Below, in pieces: positions 19,002 to 29,839 of a DNA stretch of 39,305 nt. The notes beneath the pieces were generated by a model. The model did no database searches. It saw nothing but the letters and a program-made list of their open reading frames with translations, and was not told where the DNA came from. The stretch is from an uncultured Geobacteraceae bacterium. GTDB taxonomy: Bacteria > Desulfobacterota > Desulfuromonadia > Geobacterales > Pseudopelobacteraceae. The stretch spans positions 1 to 39,305 of the forward strand of contig CAIYDX010000303.1 in the NCBI GenBank assembly GCA_903925005.1, in the 5' to 3' direction. A program made the position numbers and the translations under genes. Positions within the stretch are counted from its first letter, which is position 1, and each line of letters begins with the position of its first letter.

Positions 19002-20522
19002 TTATTCCTCTATCCTCGGAAAGAGCGCTTCTGCCTTGGTAATGGTAGCTCCAGCCGACAAACCGCCCCATGCCATCCCTGCCTTGGAAACAGCTTCATT
19101 CCATCCCAGAGAAGCCAAAGCCTTTTCCGCTGTTGTCGGCAGAAAAGCCGACAGAATAAAGTGTGTTATCCGTTGTGATTCAAGCAGGCAGTACATGACC
19201 GTGGCAAGGCGATCTCGGTTGGCCGGATCTTTCGCCAGTGCCCAGGGCGCCGTATCGTCGATGTATTTATTACCGGCTGAAATAACTTCCCAAATAGCCT
19301 GCAGGGCCTTGCTGAAGGCCATCTCATCGATAAATTTATCGACAGTCGCCACCATCTCTTCCGTTTTTTGTTTCAGAGCCAGATCGATATCAGCCATTTC
19401 GGTTGCCGCTGGAAGTATTCCGCCAAAATATTTGACCGCCATGGCGGTTGAACGTGAGAGGAGGTTGCCGATATCATTTGCCAGGTCGGAGTTGATCCTC
19501 TGAACAAGGGCACTGTGTGAAAAGTCGCCATCCAGGCCGAAAGGGACCTCACGCAGCAGGAAGTATCTGACCGCGTCCACGCCGTATTTGTCAATCAGCA
19601 TGTTCGGTTCGATCACGTTTTGCAGGCTCTTGCTCATCTTCTGTCCTTCGACCGTCCACCAGCCGTGGGCAAAGACTTTTTTCGGCAGCGGCAGTCCGGC
19701 CGCCATCAGGAATGTTGGCCAGTAGACGGAGTGGAAACGGAGTATGTCCTTGCCGATCAGGTGAACATCAACCGGCCAGTAGCGGCCGTAATTGCCGGTT
19801 TCATCGGGATAACCGAGAGCTGTAATGTAGTTGGTCAACGCGTCGAACCAGACGTAGATGATGTGGCGGTCGTTGCCCGGCACCGGAATGCCCCAGGAAA
19901 AAGTGGTGCGTGAGACCGACAGATCGCGCAACCCTTCCTTTATAAATGAGATGATTTCGTTCCGTTTGCTCTTGGGCTGGATAAAGTCAGGATTGGCTTC
20001 GATGTGTGCCAACAGCTGCTCCTGGTATTTGCTCATGCGGAAGAAGTACGATTCCTCCTTGAGCTTTTCCACAGGGCGGTTGCAGTCGGGGCAGCGCCCA
20101 TCGATCAACTGGGTCTCGGTCCAGAAGGTTTCGCAGGGGGTACAGTACCAATCTTCATACTCGCCGAGGTAGATATCGCCTTTGCCCATGATATCTTTGA
20201 AAATTTGGCTGACCCCATTTTTATGGCGCTCCTGAGTGGTGCGGATAAAATCGTTGTGGGATATTCCCAGCCGCTCCCAGAGCGCCTGAAAACGTTTAAC
20301 CACACGATCAGCCAGTTCCAGTGGCGTCTCACCTGCAGTCGTGGCCGCCTTCTCCACCTTCTGGCCATGCTCATCGCTGCCGGTCAGAAAATAGACGTCA
20401 TAGCCCATCAGGCGTTTGTAGCGGGCCAGAACATCGGCGGCAACCGTGGTATAGGCGTGGCCGATATGCGGCACGTCGTTGACATAATAGATCGGAGTAG
20501 TCACATAAAAGGTCGGTTTCAT
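19002..20522 (-). CDS. metG: Methionyl-tRNA synthetase
   Basis: MKPTFYVTTPIYYVNDVPHIGHAYTTVAADVLARYKRLMGYDVYFLTGSDEHGQK, KMSKS motif (GQKMSKSLQNVI). True start at 20522; the ORF-track start at 20720 includes an upstream in-frame extension. Confidence 0.95.
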   Translation of the reverse strand: MKPTFYVTTPIYYVNDVPHIGHAYTTVAADVLARYKRLMGYDVYFLTGSDEHGQKVEKAATTAGETPLELADRVVKRFQALWERLGISHNDFIRTTQERHKNGVSQIFKDIMGKGDIYLGEYEDWYCTPCETFWTETQLIDGRCPDCNRPVEKLKEESYFFRMSKYQEQLLAHIEANPDFIQPKSKRNEIISFIKEGLRDLSVSRTTFSWGIPVPGNDRHIIYVWFDALTNYITALGYPDETGNYGRYWPVDVHLIGKDILRFHSVYWPTFLMAAGLPLPKKVFAHGWWTVEGQKMSKSLQNVIEPNMLIDKYGVDAVRYFLLREVPFGLDGDFSHSALVQRINSDLANDIGNLLSRSTAMAVKYFGGILPAATEMADIDLALKQKTEEMVATVDKFIDEMAFSKALQAIWEVISAGNKYIDDTAPWALAKDPANRDRLATVMYCLLESQRITHFILSAFLPTTAEKALASLGWNEAVSKAGMAWGGLSAGATITKAEALFPRIEE

Positions 20523-20523
20523 C

Positions 20524-21636
20524 TCAGGCTCCTGATGATGGTGTCGGTTTACTGCTGTCTGGGGCGGCGCCGGACGGTTTGCGCTGGCCATGTTTGCGGG
20601 AACGATGCTTTTTGCGCTGTTGCCCGGTTTTCGGGGTTTCCGACTGAGGAGGCGCTGTTGCTGCCGTGCCCTCCCGAAGTGCCGGTGCAACAGGCGCTGC
20701 TTTTTCGACGCTTTCAGCATGGGTGTATGATTCCAGCGAAGTCTTTTCCTGTTTGCGCCGCTGTTCCGGCCGCCGTTCGCGCGTGCGTTGGGGAGATTTG
20801 GCCGGTGTAGGTGCAGCAGGAACCTGGGTCGTTACTGGAGTCCCATCACCGAGAATCTCATCCCGTTTGATGACGATAATTTTGTTGTCGTCAAGTTTCA
20901 GGGTGATATTTCCGGTCAGGATATTGACTTTATCGACTACCCCTACCGCATTGACGGTGCGGACCCGCTTGCCTGATTTCGGGAAATTTTTGCGCAGACA
21001 GCAGTAGGTGTCATATTCGTAATCCAGACAGCAGAGCAGCCGACCGCACTGTCCGGATATCTTATTGGGATTAAGCGCCAGATTCTGCTCTTTGGCCATT
21101 TTAACCGATACCGGCTGGAATTCACGCAGGAACGAGCTGCAGCAGAGTTCTCTACCGCAGATGCCGATACCGCCGGTCATTTTGGCTTCATCGCGTACAC
21201 CGATTTGACGCATTTCGATACGGGTATGAAAAGAGTGGGCGAGATCCTTTACCAGGTCACGGAAATCGACACGGCCATCGGCGGTAAAGAAAAAGACCGC
21301 CTTGCTGCTATCGAACTGGTATTCGACCCGTACCAGTTTCATCGGCATGCTCCGTTCGATAATCCGGTTGACGCAGAATCGATATGCCTCCTGCTCCTTT
21401 TGGGCAATACGTTCGACTGTTGCCATATCATCCGGGGTAGCCTTTCGTTTGACCAGCGCCAGTGTAGCGACAGCCTCGGCGTCTTTATCCACAGGGGGTT
21501 TGACAACCTGCCCGACTCCGACCCCACGTTCCGTTTCAACCACGACGTGGTCACCCTGGACGAGTTCGAGCGTCCCGGCGTTGAAATCATACATCTTACC
21601 GGCTTTGGTAAATTGGATAGTGACTATATGTGACAA
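20524..21636 (-). CDS. ricT: PSP1/RicT (YaaT) family protein with long low-complexity basic C-terminal tail
   Basis: VGVGQV, GGIGICGRELCCSSFLREFQPVSVKMAKEQNLALNPNKISGQCGRLLCCLDYE cysteine signature. Confidence 0.88.
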   Translation of the reverse strand: MSHIVTIQFTKAGKMYDFNAGTLELVQGDHVVVETERGVGVGQVVKPPVDKDAEAVATLALVKRKATPDDMATVERIAQKEQEAYRFCVNRIIERSMPMKLVRVEYQFDSSKAVFFFTADGRVDFRDLVKDLAHSFHTRIEMRQIGVRDEAKMTGGIGICGRELCCSSFLREFQPVSVKMAKEQNLALNPNKISGQCGRLLCCLDYEYDTYCCLRKNFPKSGKRVRTVNAVGVVDKVNILTGNITLKLDDNKIIVIKRDEILGDGTPVTTQVPAAPTPAKSPQRTRERRPEQRRKQEKTSLESYTHAESVEKAAPVAPALREGTAATAPPQSETPKTGQQRKKHRSRKHGQRKPSGAAPDSSKPTPSSGA

Positions 21637-21671
21637 AAAGACCTCCTGAAATAGTGAAGAAAGCTGAAAGT

Positions 21672-22652
21672 TTATCTGACGCCCTCAGCAAGAGCCATAA
21701 ATAAATGATCCAGGGCCAGTTTCGGGTTTGCATTGCGCTGGATATCACGTCTGGTTTCATAGATGCGTTCCAGCAACTCCAGGTTGCGCGGAAACGACCG
21801 CCTTGTTGCTATTGATTCAATAGCCGGCCTGACCGAGCGGTTGACAATGTCCGCGTTGCCTGCTCCCAAATGAACCGCATCGCGGAAGAAGGAGAGCAGC
21901 ATGTCTAGAAGCTCAAGCGTCGCATCCCGGTTGCCGGACAACTCCTCGGCGGCATCGAAAACGGTGGCGATTTGGTGAATGGTTAGCTGACTTAACCTGG
22001 ACAGCACCGCTTCACGGCGCGCTGTGAGTGACTCGTTGTCAAGCTCCATGGCTCTTTGCAGGCTGCCTCCCGACATCGGCGCGACCAGCGCGGCGGTTTC
22101 AGGCGCCATCCCGCTTCGTTCCAGAAGCGACAGTACATGTTCGGGTGAAAGCGGCGCAAATCTGATCAACTGACAACGCGAGCGGACAGTTGACAGCAGC
22201 ATCCCGGCATTTTCTGTCAGCAGGATTATCAAGGCATTGCCGGGCGGTTCTTCCAGCGTTTTCAGCAGAGAGTTGGCGGCATTTACGCTCATCCGTTCGG
22301 CCGGGTCGATTATGCATGCTTTGCGTGGGGCCTCATAGGGGCGCAGCGACAGATCCCGCTGCATCTCACGCAGCTGTTCTATGCTGATATCACGTTTATC
22401 CGGCAACGGCGCTATCTGGTGGATATCCGGGTGGTTGCCACCTTCAATTTTGCGGCATGAAGGACAGACTCCACAGGCATCATCCGGCAGAGCCGTGCAA
22501 AAGAGCGCTTGAATCAAAGTCAGCGCCGTTTTTTTTCGACCGGATCCGGGAATACCTTCGAATAGATAGGAATGAGCGGTTTTGCCGCTGCGCAGAGAAC
22601 GCCGCAGAACCTCGACAATCCGATCATGCCCCAATATATCAGTAAACGGCAC
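21672..22652 (-). CDS. holB: DNA polymerase III delta' subunit
   Basis: VPFTDILGHDRIVEVLRRSLRSGKTAHSYLFEGIPGSGRKKTAL, CGVCPSCRKIEGGNHPD, SVNAANSLLKTLEEPPGNALIIL. Start probably the GTG at 22652; ORF open to 22679. Confidence 0.9.
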   Translation of the reverse strand: MPFTDILGHDRIVEVLRRSLRSGKTAHSYLFEGIPGSGRKKTALTLIQALFCTALPDDACGVCPSCRKIEGGNHPDIHQIAPLPDKRDISIEQLREMQRDLSLRPYEAPRKACIIDPAERMSVNAANSLLKTLEEPPGNALIILLTENAGMLLSTVRSRCQLIRFAPLSPEHVLSLLERSGMAPETAALVAPMSGGSLQRAMELDNESLTARREAVLSRLSQLTIHQIATVFDAAEELSGNRDATLELLDMLLSFFRDAVHLGAGNADIVNRSVRPAIESIATRRSFPRNLELLERIYETRRDIQRNANPKLALDHLFMALAEGVR

Positions 22653-23316
22653 GCAACGCCTCCGGAATCCGTGCTGCAACTAGTGTGGAAATAGCGGCAA
22701 AAATCGCTTCGATGGAATCGGCGCCGTTTATGATCAAAAAACGCTCCGGGTCATCGGCAGCCAGTCGCAGATAGCCGGCACGTACCCGTTCATGGAAAGC
22801 CAGTGCTTCCAGTTCAAAGCGTTCTTCGCGGGGGCCGCTGGTCGCTTCTATTCTTTGGCGAGCCCGTTCAAGGCCGACACGCGGGTCACAATCGACAAGA
22901 ACCGTCAGATGAGGGGTAGCCCCTTGGCATGCTTGAAGATTCAAGTTGTCGATAACGCCCCGGTCGATGCCGCGTCCGAAGCTCTGATATGCTAACGTCG
23001 CATCGCAGAAACGATCGCACAGGACAATTTTTCCTGCTTCGAGAGCCGGAGAAATAACCTCGGTGACATGCTGGGCTCTGGCAGCAGCATACAACATCAG
23101 TTCAGCGAGAGGAGAAAGAGCCTTGTTTTCGGCATCAAGAAGGATTGTGCGAATTTTATCGGCAATCGGGCAGCCGCCCGGCTCGCGGGTCAGGACCGTG
23201 TGCATGCCGCGAGCCAATAGGAACTCCGACAGAAGCTTGATCTGGGTGGTCTTGCCGCACCCTTCTACACCTTCAAATGTTATGAAATAGCCCACGTACG
23301 ACATCCTGATCTGCAT
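22639..23316 (-). CDS. tmk: Thymidylate kinase
   Basis: YFITFEGVEGCGKTTQIKLLSEFL, LTREPGG, DRFCDATLAYQSFGRG. Start may be 23301. Confidence 0.93.
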   Translation of the reverse strand: MQIRMSYVGYFITFEGVEGCGKTTQIKLLSEFLLARGMHTVLTREPGGCPIADKIRTILLDAENKALSPLAELMLYAAARAQHVTEVISPALEAGKIVLCDRFCDATLAYQSFGRGIDRGVIDNLNLQACQGATPHLTVLVDCDPRVGLERARQRIEATSGPREERFELEALAFHERVRAGYLRLAADDPERFLIINGADSIEAIFAAISTLVAARIPEALRAVY

Positions 23317-23414
23317 GGTTGATACTGCAATGAATTTAAAGAGCGAATTATAGGGAAGCGCCCCTGAATTATCAACCTAAATTCCGACTCTCTTCCTTCA
23401 TAGGCGACTTTCGG

Positions 23415-23443
23415 TTGCCAAAAATGGATTGGCTAGCTATAGT
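23415..23443 (+). promoter_or_regulatory. Predicted sigma70 promoter for rnc
   Basis: TTGCCA - 17 nt - TATAGT; predicted TSS about 15 nt upstream of ATG 23465. Confidence 0.6.
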
Positions 23444-23464
23444 TTATCCTCTTCATGGAGTTTT

Positions 23465-24178
23465 ATGTCTACGAACGATCAACAAATAGAACTGCTGCTG
23501 GAATACACATTCAACGATCGGACTCTTCTCGTTCAGGCCTTGACGCACCCCTCCTACCTGCATGAAGTCAGCGGAAGTGTCAGGGGGGAGGACTACCAGC
23601 GCCTCGAATTTCTGGGAGACGCGGTGCTGGGACTGCTGTTGGCTGAAATGCTATATATTCAATATCCGGATTGGGATGAGGGAGCCTTGTCGCAGCTCCG
23701 CTCAAGGCTGGCCGGTCAGGATGTATTGGCTGATCGGGCGCGAATGCTGGGTATTGGTAACTTCATTCTGCTTGGGCGTGGGGAGGAACAGACAGCCGGA
23801 CGAGAGAAAGATTCGATCCTTGCCGATGTTCTTGAGGCTCTCATTGCTGCCATCTACCGGGATACCGGTCTTCAGGCAGCAAGTACTCTGGTTGTGCGGC
23901 TTTTCAAAGAGCTGGCGGCGGCTCCGGAGCGGCTTGTTCTGGGGCGCGATTCAAAAAGTGAGCTGCAGGAATATCTCTCGTCACATTGTTGCCCATTGCC
24001 GGAGTACCGCCTGATAGAGGAGTCCGGGCCGCCACACGACCGGCTGTTTGTTTTTCAGATTATGGTTGGCGATACGGTTGCCGGCGTTGGACAGGGCAAA
24101 TCGAAGAAAATTGCGCAGCAGGCTGCCGCCGCCGAGGCGCTCGAAACGCTGCACTCTTTGCCAAGGCAGACCGAGTGA
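23465..24178 (+). CDS. rnc: Ribonuclease III
   Basis: LTHPSYLHEV, YQRLEFLGDAVLGLLLAEML, dsRNA-binding domain at the C-terminus (KSELQEYLSSH..KSKKIAQQAAAAEAL). Confidence 0.94.
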   Translation: MSTNDQQIELLLEYTFNDRTLLVQALTHPSYLHEVSGSVRGEDYQRLEFLGDAVLGLLLAEMLYIQYPDWDEGALSQLRSRLAGQDVLADRARMLGIGNFILLGRGEEQTAGREKDSILADVLEALIAAIYRDTGLQAASTLVVRLFKELAAAPERLVLGRDSKSELQEYLSSHCCPLPEYRLIEESGPPHDRLFVFQIMVGDTVAGVGQGKSKKIAQQAAAAEALETLHSLPRQTE

Positions 24179-25224
24179 AACCGGTAACTGTTCCTTTTTT
24201 CATAAGTCACCAAGGGTGCCCACACACCTGCGTTTTTTGCGATCAGCGCACAATTTCCGGAGCAAACGGTACTCTTCCGAACGTCTTTCAGATACGCGAC
24301 AAGATTGATCTCTGGCGGTCCACAGCCGGGGAGCGTCCGCTGGAAGTCGCCTTCTTCGGCGGCACCTTCACCGCGCTTCCGGAAGATATCCAGGCTGAAC
24401 TGCTGGCTCCCCTGCAGCCGTTTCTGGAAAACGGCACAGTTAATTCGGTCAGAATTTCGACCCGTCCAGATTGTATTGATGCCGATCATGTGGCATGGCT
24501 TTCGGAGCGAGGCGTCCGCACGATCGAACTGGGGGTGCAGTCTATGGACGACGCCGTTTTGGCGGCGTCCGGGCGTGGTCATTTCGCTGCGGCATCGCTG
24601 AACGCCATTCGTATTATAAAAAACGCTGGGCTGCAAGCCGGAGCTCAGCTGATGCCAGGACTGCCGAAGGATACGCCCCTCTCGTCGCTCGCATCGCTGG
24701 AACAGGTTATTTCCGCAGGCGCCGATTTCTTGCGCATCTATCCGACGGTAGTTATACGGGGAACCGAACTGGCACGGCGTTACACAGCCGGAGAGTTCAT
24801 GCCGTTATCTCTTGAGCGGGGCGTATCTCTCTGTAAACAGCTTCTACAGCGAGCCATGCAGGCGGACATCCCGGTCATCCGCATCGGCCTGCAAAACGAA
24901 GCAGGCCTTAATGCCGATAGTGTGCTGGCTGGATGTCGCCACCCCGCACTGGGACAGCTGGTCCGTTCGCAGCTGTATGAGGATCTAATCTGTAATTTTG
25001 TCTCGTCCGGTGACCATGCGACGGTATATAGTCACCCGGCGCGGCTATCGGATGTTGTGGGGACAAAACGCAATAATCTGCGGCGTCAGACTGAACGAGG
25101 GGTGCGGATGCAGGTTGGTGTTGACGACACCCTCAAAAAGGATGAACTTAAAGTAGAAATGCAAGACAAATGTACTATCTACTCAATTGTTAAAGATCTT
25201 CACTACTCCATTCACGAGGTATAA
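24175..25224 (+). CDS. Radical SAM protein (Elp3/YhcC-like), GTG start
   Basis: VPFFISHQGCPHTCVFCDQRTISG (CX3CX2C), VAFFGGTFTALPEDIQ, ELGVQSMDDAVLAASGRGH. GTG 24175 overlaps the rnc stop. Confidence 0.88.
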   Translation: MKPVTVPFFISHQGCPHTCVFCDQRTISGANGTLPNVFQIRDKIDLWRSTAGERPLEVAFFGGTFTALPEDIQAELLAPLQPFLENGTVNSVRISTRPDCIDADHVAWLSERGVRTIELGVQSMDDAVLAASGRGHFAAASLNAIRIIKNAGLQAGAQLMPGLPKDTPLSSLASLEQVISAGADFLRIYPTVVIRGTELARRYTAGEFMPLSLERGVSLCKQLLQRAMQADIPVIRIGLQNEAGLNADSVLAGCRHPALGQLVRSQLYEDLICNFVSSGDHATVYSHPARLSDVVGTKRNNLRRQTERGVRMQVGVDDTLKKDELKVEMQDKCTIYSIVKDLHYSIHEV

Positions 25225-26300
25225 TGATGCGTAAAGAATCTCTGAAATTCCTTGAACAGCTGCTTGATGCACCCAGCCCCTCCGGTTATGAGCAACCGGC
25301 CCAACGAGTGTTTCGCGACTACGTCGCCCCGTTCTGTGACGAACTGACCACCGATGTGATGGGCAACGTTTTTGCCCGTATCGGCGGCAAGGGTAAGAAT
25401 CTGCCACGGGTGATGATTGTCGGCCATACCGATGAGATCGGTCTTCAGATTAAGTATATTGACGACAAAGGTTTTCTCTATTTCGCCGCTGTCGGCGGGG
25501 TGGATGCCCATCTGACACCGGGCAAGCGGGTTAATGTTCATACAGCGGATGGAGCGCTGCCGGGGGTGATCGGTAAAAAGCCGATTCATCTGATGGACAA
25601 CAAGGATCGCGAGACGGTAGTCAAGCTTGAGTCTCAATATATCGATATCGGTGCCGGCGACAAGAAGGAAGCGCAGAAGCTTGTCAGGGTAGGGGATGCG
25701 GTGACGTTCGAGAGTTCTTTTACCCGTCTGCATGGCGACCGGGTTGCTTCGCGCGGTTTTGACGACAAGGCCGGCTGCTTTGTGGTGGCCGAGGTGCTGC
25801 GACTGGTGGCCGCATCCGGTAAAAAACTTGCTGTAGATCTGTATGGCGTCTCTTCGGTTCAGGAGGAAATTGGTCTGCGCGGTGGAACTACCAGCTGCTA
25901 TACGGTCAACCCTGATGTCGGCATCTGTGTCGAGGTCGATTTTGCCACCGATCAGCCGGATGTTGAAAAAAAGCACAACGGTGAGGTTGCCCTCGGCAAA
26001 GGGCCGATTCTGGCCCGCGGCGCCAATATCAACCCGCACCTGTTCGAGCTGCTGTCAAAAACTGCGGAAAAAGAAAAGATCGCGATCCAGAACACCGCCA
26101 CTCCACGCGCCACCGGCACCGATGCCAACGTGATGCAGATTTCGCGCGGCGGCGTTGCGACGGCGCTGGTCAAGATACCGCTCCGCTATATGCATACCCC
26201 GGTAGAGACGGTCTCTCTGGCCGACCTGGAAGATGCCGCCAAATTGATTGTCGCGACACTCGGAAAGATTACCTCCAGGGAAGAGTTTATTCCGCGATAG
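25224..26300 (+). CDS. M42 family metallopeptidase (aminopeptidase/endoglucanase type)
   Basis: VMIVGHTDEIGLQIKYI, RGFDDKAGCFV, SVQEEIGLRGGTTS, ATGTDANVMQISRGGVATALVKIPLRYMHTPVETVSL. Confidence 0.92.
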   Translation: MMRKESLKFLEQLLDAPSPSGYEQPAQRVFRDYVAPFCDELTTDVMGNVFARIGGKGKNLPRVMIVGHTDEIGLQIKYIDDKGFLYFAAVGGVDAHLTPGKRVNVHTADGALPGVIGKKPIHLMDNKDRETVVKLESQYIDIGAGDKKEAQKLVRVGDAVTFESSFTRLHGDRVASRGFDDKAGCFVVAEVLRLVAASGKKLAVDLYGVSSVQEEIGLRGGTTSCYTVNPDVGICVEVDFATDQPDVEKKHNGEVALGKGPILARGANINPHLFELLSKTAEKEKIAIQNTATPRATGTDANVMQISRGGVATALVKIPLRYMHTPVETVSLADLEDAAKLIVATLGKITSREEFIPR

Positions 26301-26313
26301 TGTGTTTTAAAAT

Positions 26314-26351
26314 AGTTTCCTCTCCCTGAAGCCGGTCAGGGAGAGGAAACT
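26314..26351. terminator. Long hairpin between convergent genes, probable bidirectional terminator
   Basis: agtttcctctccctg-aagccggt-cagggagaggaaact, perfect 15-bp stem. T-rich downstream only in the minus direction (tatttta). Confidence 0.7.
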
Positions 26352-26378
26352 GGATAATCGGCACTTCGGTGGAGTCAT

Positions 26379-27386
26379 TTAGATATATAAACTTTGCATC
26401 AATCTTTTTACTAAACGCGGGTCCATGGTTACGAGGCTATAGCCATCGTCTACGTATAGAGAATATAACGATTCATTAATTTCTTCGATAGTCTCACTAC
26501 CGTTCAATTGTACCGTTCCTATTACTTCAGTCTGAAATACGGTGACAAATGAGACTAAAAACGGAATGCCTTCAATAATTGAATCCCAGAATATTTTATT
26601 TTTAAATTTGGAATATGGGACTTTAAAAAAAGGTATCTCTATCTGGGTATGATCTAAGAAATATGATTTATAGGTACTTTTTTTACAGATGATGTTCACT
26701 TTTTGTCCAAGAACCAGATGGTTTTGAAAGGTTATTATCGTATTCGGCTTTTGTACTACGCGCCCTTCGGGGAAAAACAGCATAGGCCGGCTATATGCGG
26801 AATTCAGCCTTCGCCGCCATTCCTCTCTCCCCTCTTTTGTATCCAGAGCGATTCCCTCTTCCATGGACCGACTGCAAAGCCCCGAGTCAATAATAAGTTT
26901 CCCGAAAAAGGATGTTTTGGCTGCCGCCAGGAATGTTGAGTCGCCTTGATGCAAGTTGGCCAGCAATACCGCGTCAAAACGGCTGTTATGGTTGGATACT
27001 ATGACAGTAGAACGTTTACTGCCTCCCGAATCAGTGCCGGGTGGAGTGCCTGCTCGTTCCTTGTCTTTTGAACTTATATAGACACCCAAACAGACAAAAC
27101 AAATTAATCTGATTATATTCGGATAATTGTCTAAGCTAATGGACAAATATTTCTTCAATAATATTCCGGTCCCAAAGACAACAAACAGAGACACCAGCCG
27201 CATGATTGCCATCGGGATTATAAGCGGCAGGCTGATAAAGAAAAGCATGGCTGTGCTTGTTTTGTTAAACAAACTAAACCGCTTGAATTGCAGTAAATAC
27301 TCTATTCCTAACGGGGTGATCTTCCCATTTTGAATAAAGTCCTCATCGGAATACGTCGCGTTTTTGAAGTCAGTATTTAGCAACAT
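26379..27386 (-). CDS. PlsC-type phospholipid/glycerolipid acyltransferase domain protein
   Basis: SNHNSRFDAVLLANLHQGD (HX4D), LFFPEGRVV, N-terminal hydrophobic segments. Confidence 0.75.
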   Translation of the reverse strand: MLLNTDFKNATYSDEDFIQNGKITPLGIEYLLQFKRFSLFNKTSTAMLFFISLPLIIPMAIMRLVSLFVVFGTGILLKKYLSISLDNYPNIIRLICFVCLGVYISSKDKERAGTPPGTDSGGSKRSTVIVSNHNSRFDAVLLANLHQGDSTFLAAAKTSFFGKLIIDSGLCSRSMEEGIALDTKEGREEWRRRLNSAYSRPMLFFPEGRVVQKPNTIITFQNHLVLGQKVNIICKKSTYKSYFLDHTQIEIPFFKVPYSKFKNKIFWDSIIEGIPFLVSFVTVFQTEVIGTVQLNGSETIEEINESLYSLYVDDGYSLVTMDPRLVKRLMQSLYI

Positions 27387-28174
27387 GACTGATCGAGCCC
27401 TTGTAATATTTTCGCCGGCATATTTGTAGTTAAAAAATCAACGCCGATTTCCTTGTATCTCAGAGCATTATCTAGCGTATCGTCATTGTAATAGCTCCAG
27501 ATAGCGATTTCTAACGCCTTGCCACGGATTTTATTCACCCACTCCTTTGTAATAACGGATGAACTTTCCATATCAAGTCCATCAATGCCGTTATTAAGAG
27601 CTTCCCGGATATACGTCTCCAGCTCCGCATCGCTTCTTACATCAGGCCATTTACCTGGATACTCCACGAAACTCGTAAGGTAATAGGCTTTGTAACGAGG
27701 AAGTCTTATTTTGAGACTGTTTAGGAAATCATGATCAAAGCAGATAAAGGTGATTTTATACGGCGATATTTTTTCATTTTCCATGATATTTTCAAGATCA
27801 TTAATTACTCGCGAATCAGCGCCAAGGTTAGTGCCCCCGCTTTTTATTTCAATATACAGGTGGTTGCCATCAGGGATAGCGCGAAGCACATCTTCTAAGA
27901 GAGGAATTTTGACTCCCTGCCACTTTTCGCCTTTCCAACTGCCAACATCGAGCTTTTTCAAATCATTCCAGTCTGTATGCTCTACCAAAAGATCAACTCC
28001 ATCCAGAGCCGTTCGTTTAGTCGAATCGTCGTGCATCAATACCAGCTTTCCGTCATTTGTGCGGATGATATCACATTCTGCGGCATAAGCCCCTTGCTCC
28101 CACGCAAGTTTCAAAGCTTCAAGCGTGTTTTCGGGGGCATCTTCCGAAGCGCCTCTATGGCCGACTATTTTCAT
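27377..28174 (-). CDS. Glycerophosphodiester phosphodiesterase
   Basis: MKIVGHRGASEDAPENTLEALKLAWEQGAYAAECDIIRTNDGKLVLMHDDSTKRT, LYIEIKSGG. Overlaps the acyltransferase start by 10 nt. Confidence 0.92.
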   Translation of the reverse strand: MKIVGHRGASEDAPENTLEALKLAWEQGAYAAECDIIRTNDGKLVLMHDDSTKRTALDGVDLLVEHTDWNDLKKLDVGSWKGEKWQGVKIPLLEDVLRAIPDGNHLYIEIKSGGTNLGADSRVINDLENIMENEKISPYKITFICFDHDFLNSLKIRLPRYKAYYLTSFVEYPGKWPDVRSDAELETYIREALNNGIDGLDMESSSVITKEWVNKIRGKALEIAIWSYYNDDTLDNALRYKEIGVDFLTTNMPAKILQGLDQSCC

Positions 28175-28264
28175 ATTATTCGCCTATTACTGATGTGTTG
28201 AAGATATCCTGTGTACTAGCACAATTTCTAAAAAATGTGTCCGTTTTCTTGACAGTAGCATTGA

Positions 28265-29838
<1,574 letters not shown>

Positions 29839-29839
<1 letters not shown>

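Noticed and set aside
20004-20810. 268-aa + strand ORF opposite metG/ricT
   Set aside because: Antisense to unambiguous metG and ricT; no domain recognised.
25212-26039. 275-aa antisense ORF opposite the M42 peptidase gene
   Set aside because: Mirror of a clear conserved CDS with no domain signature or plausible start context.
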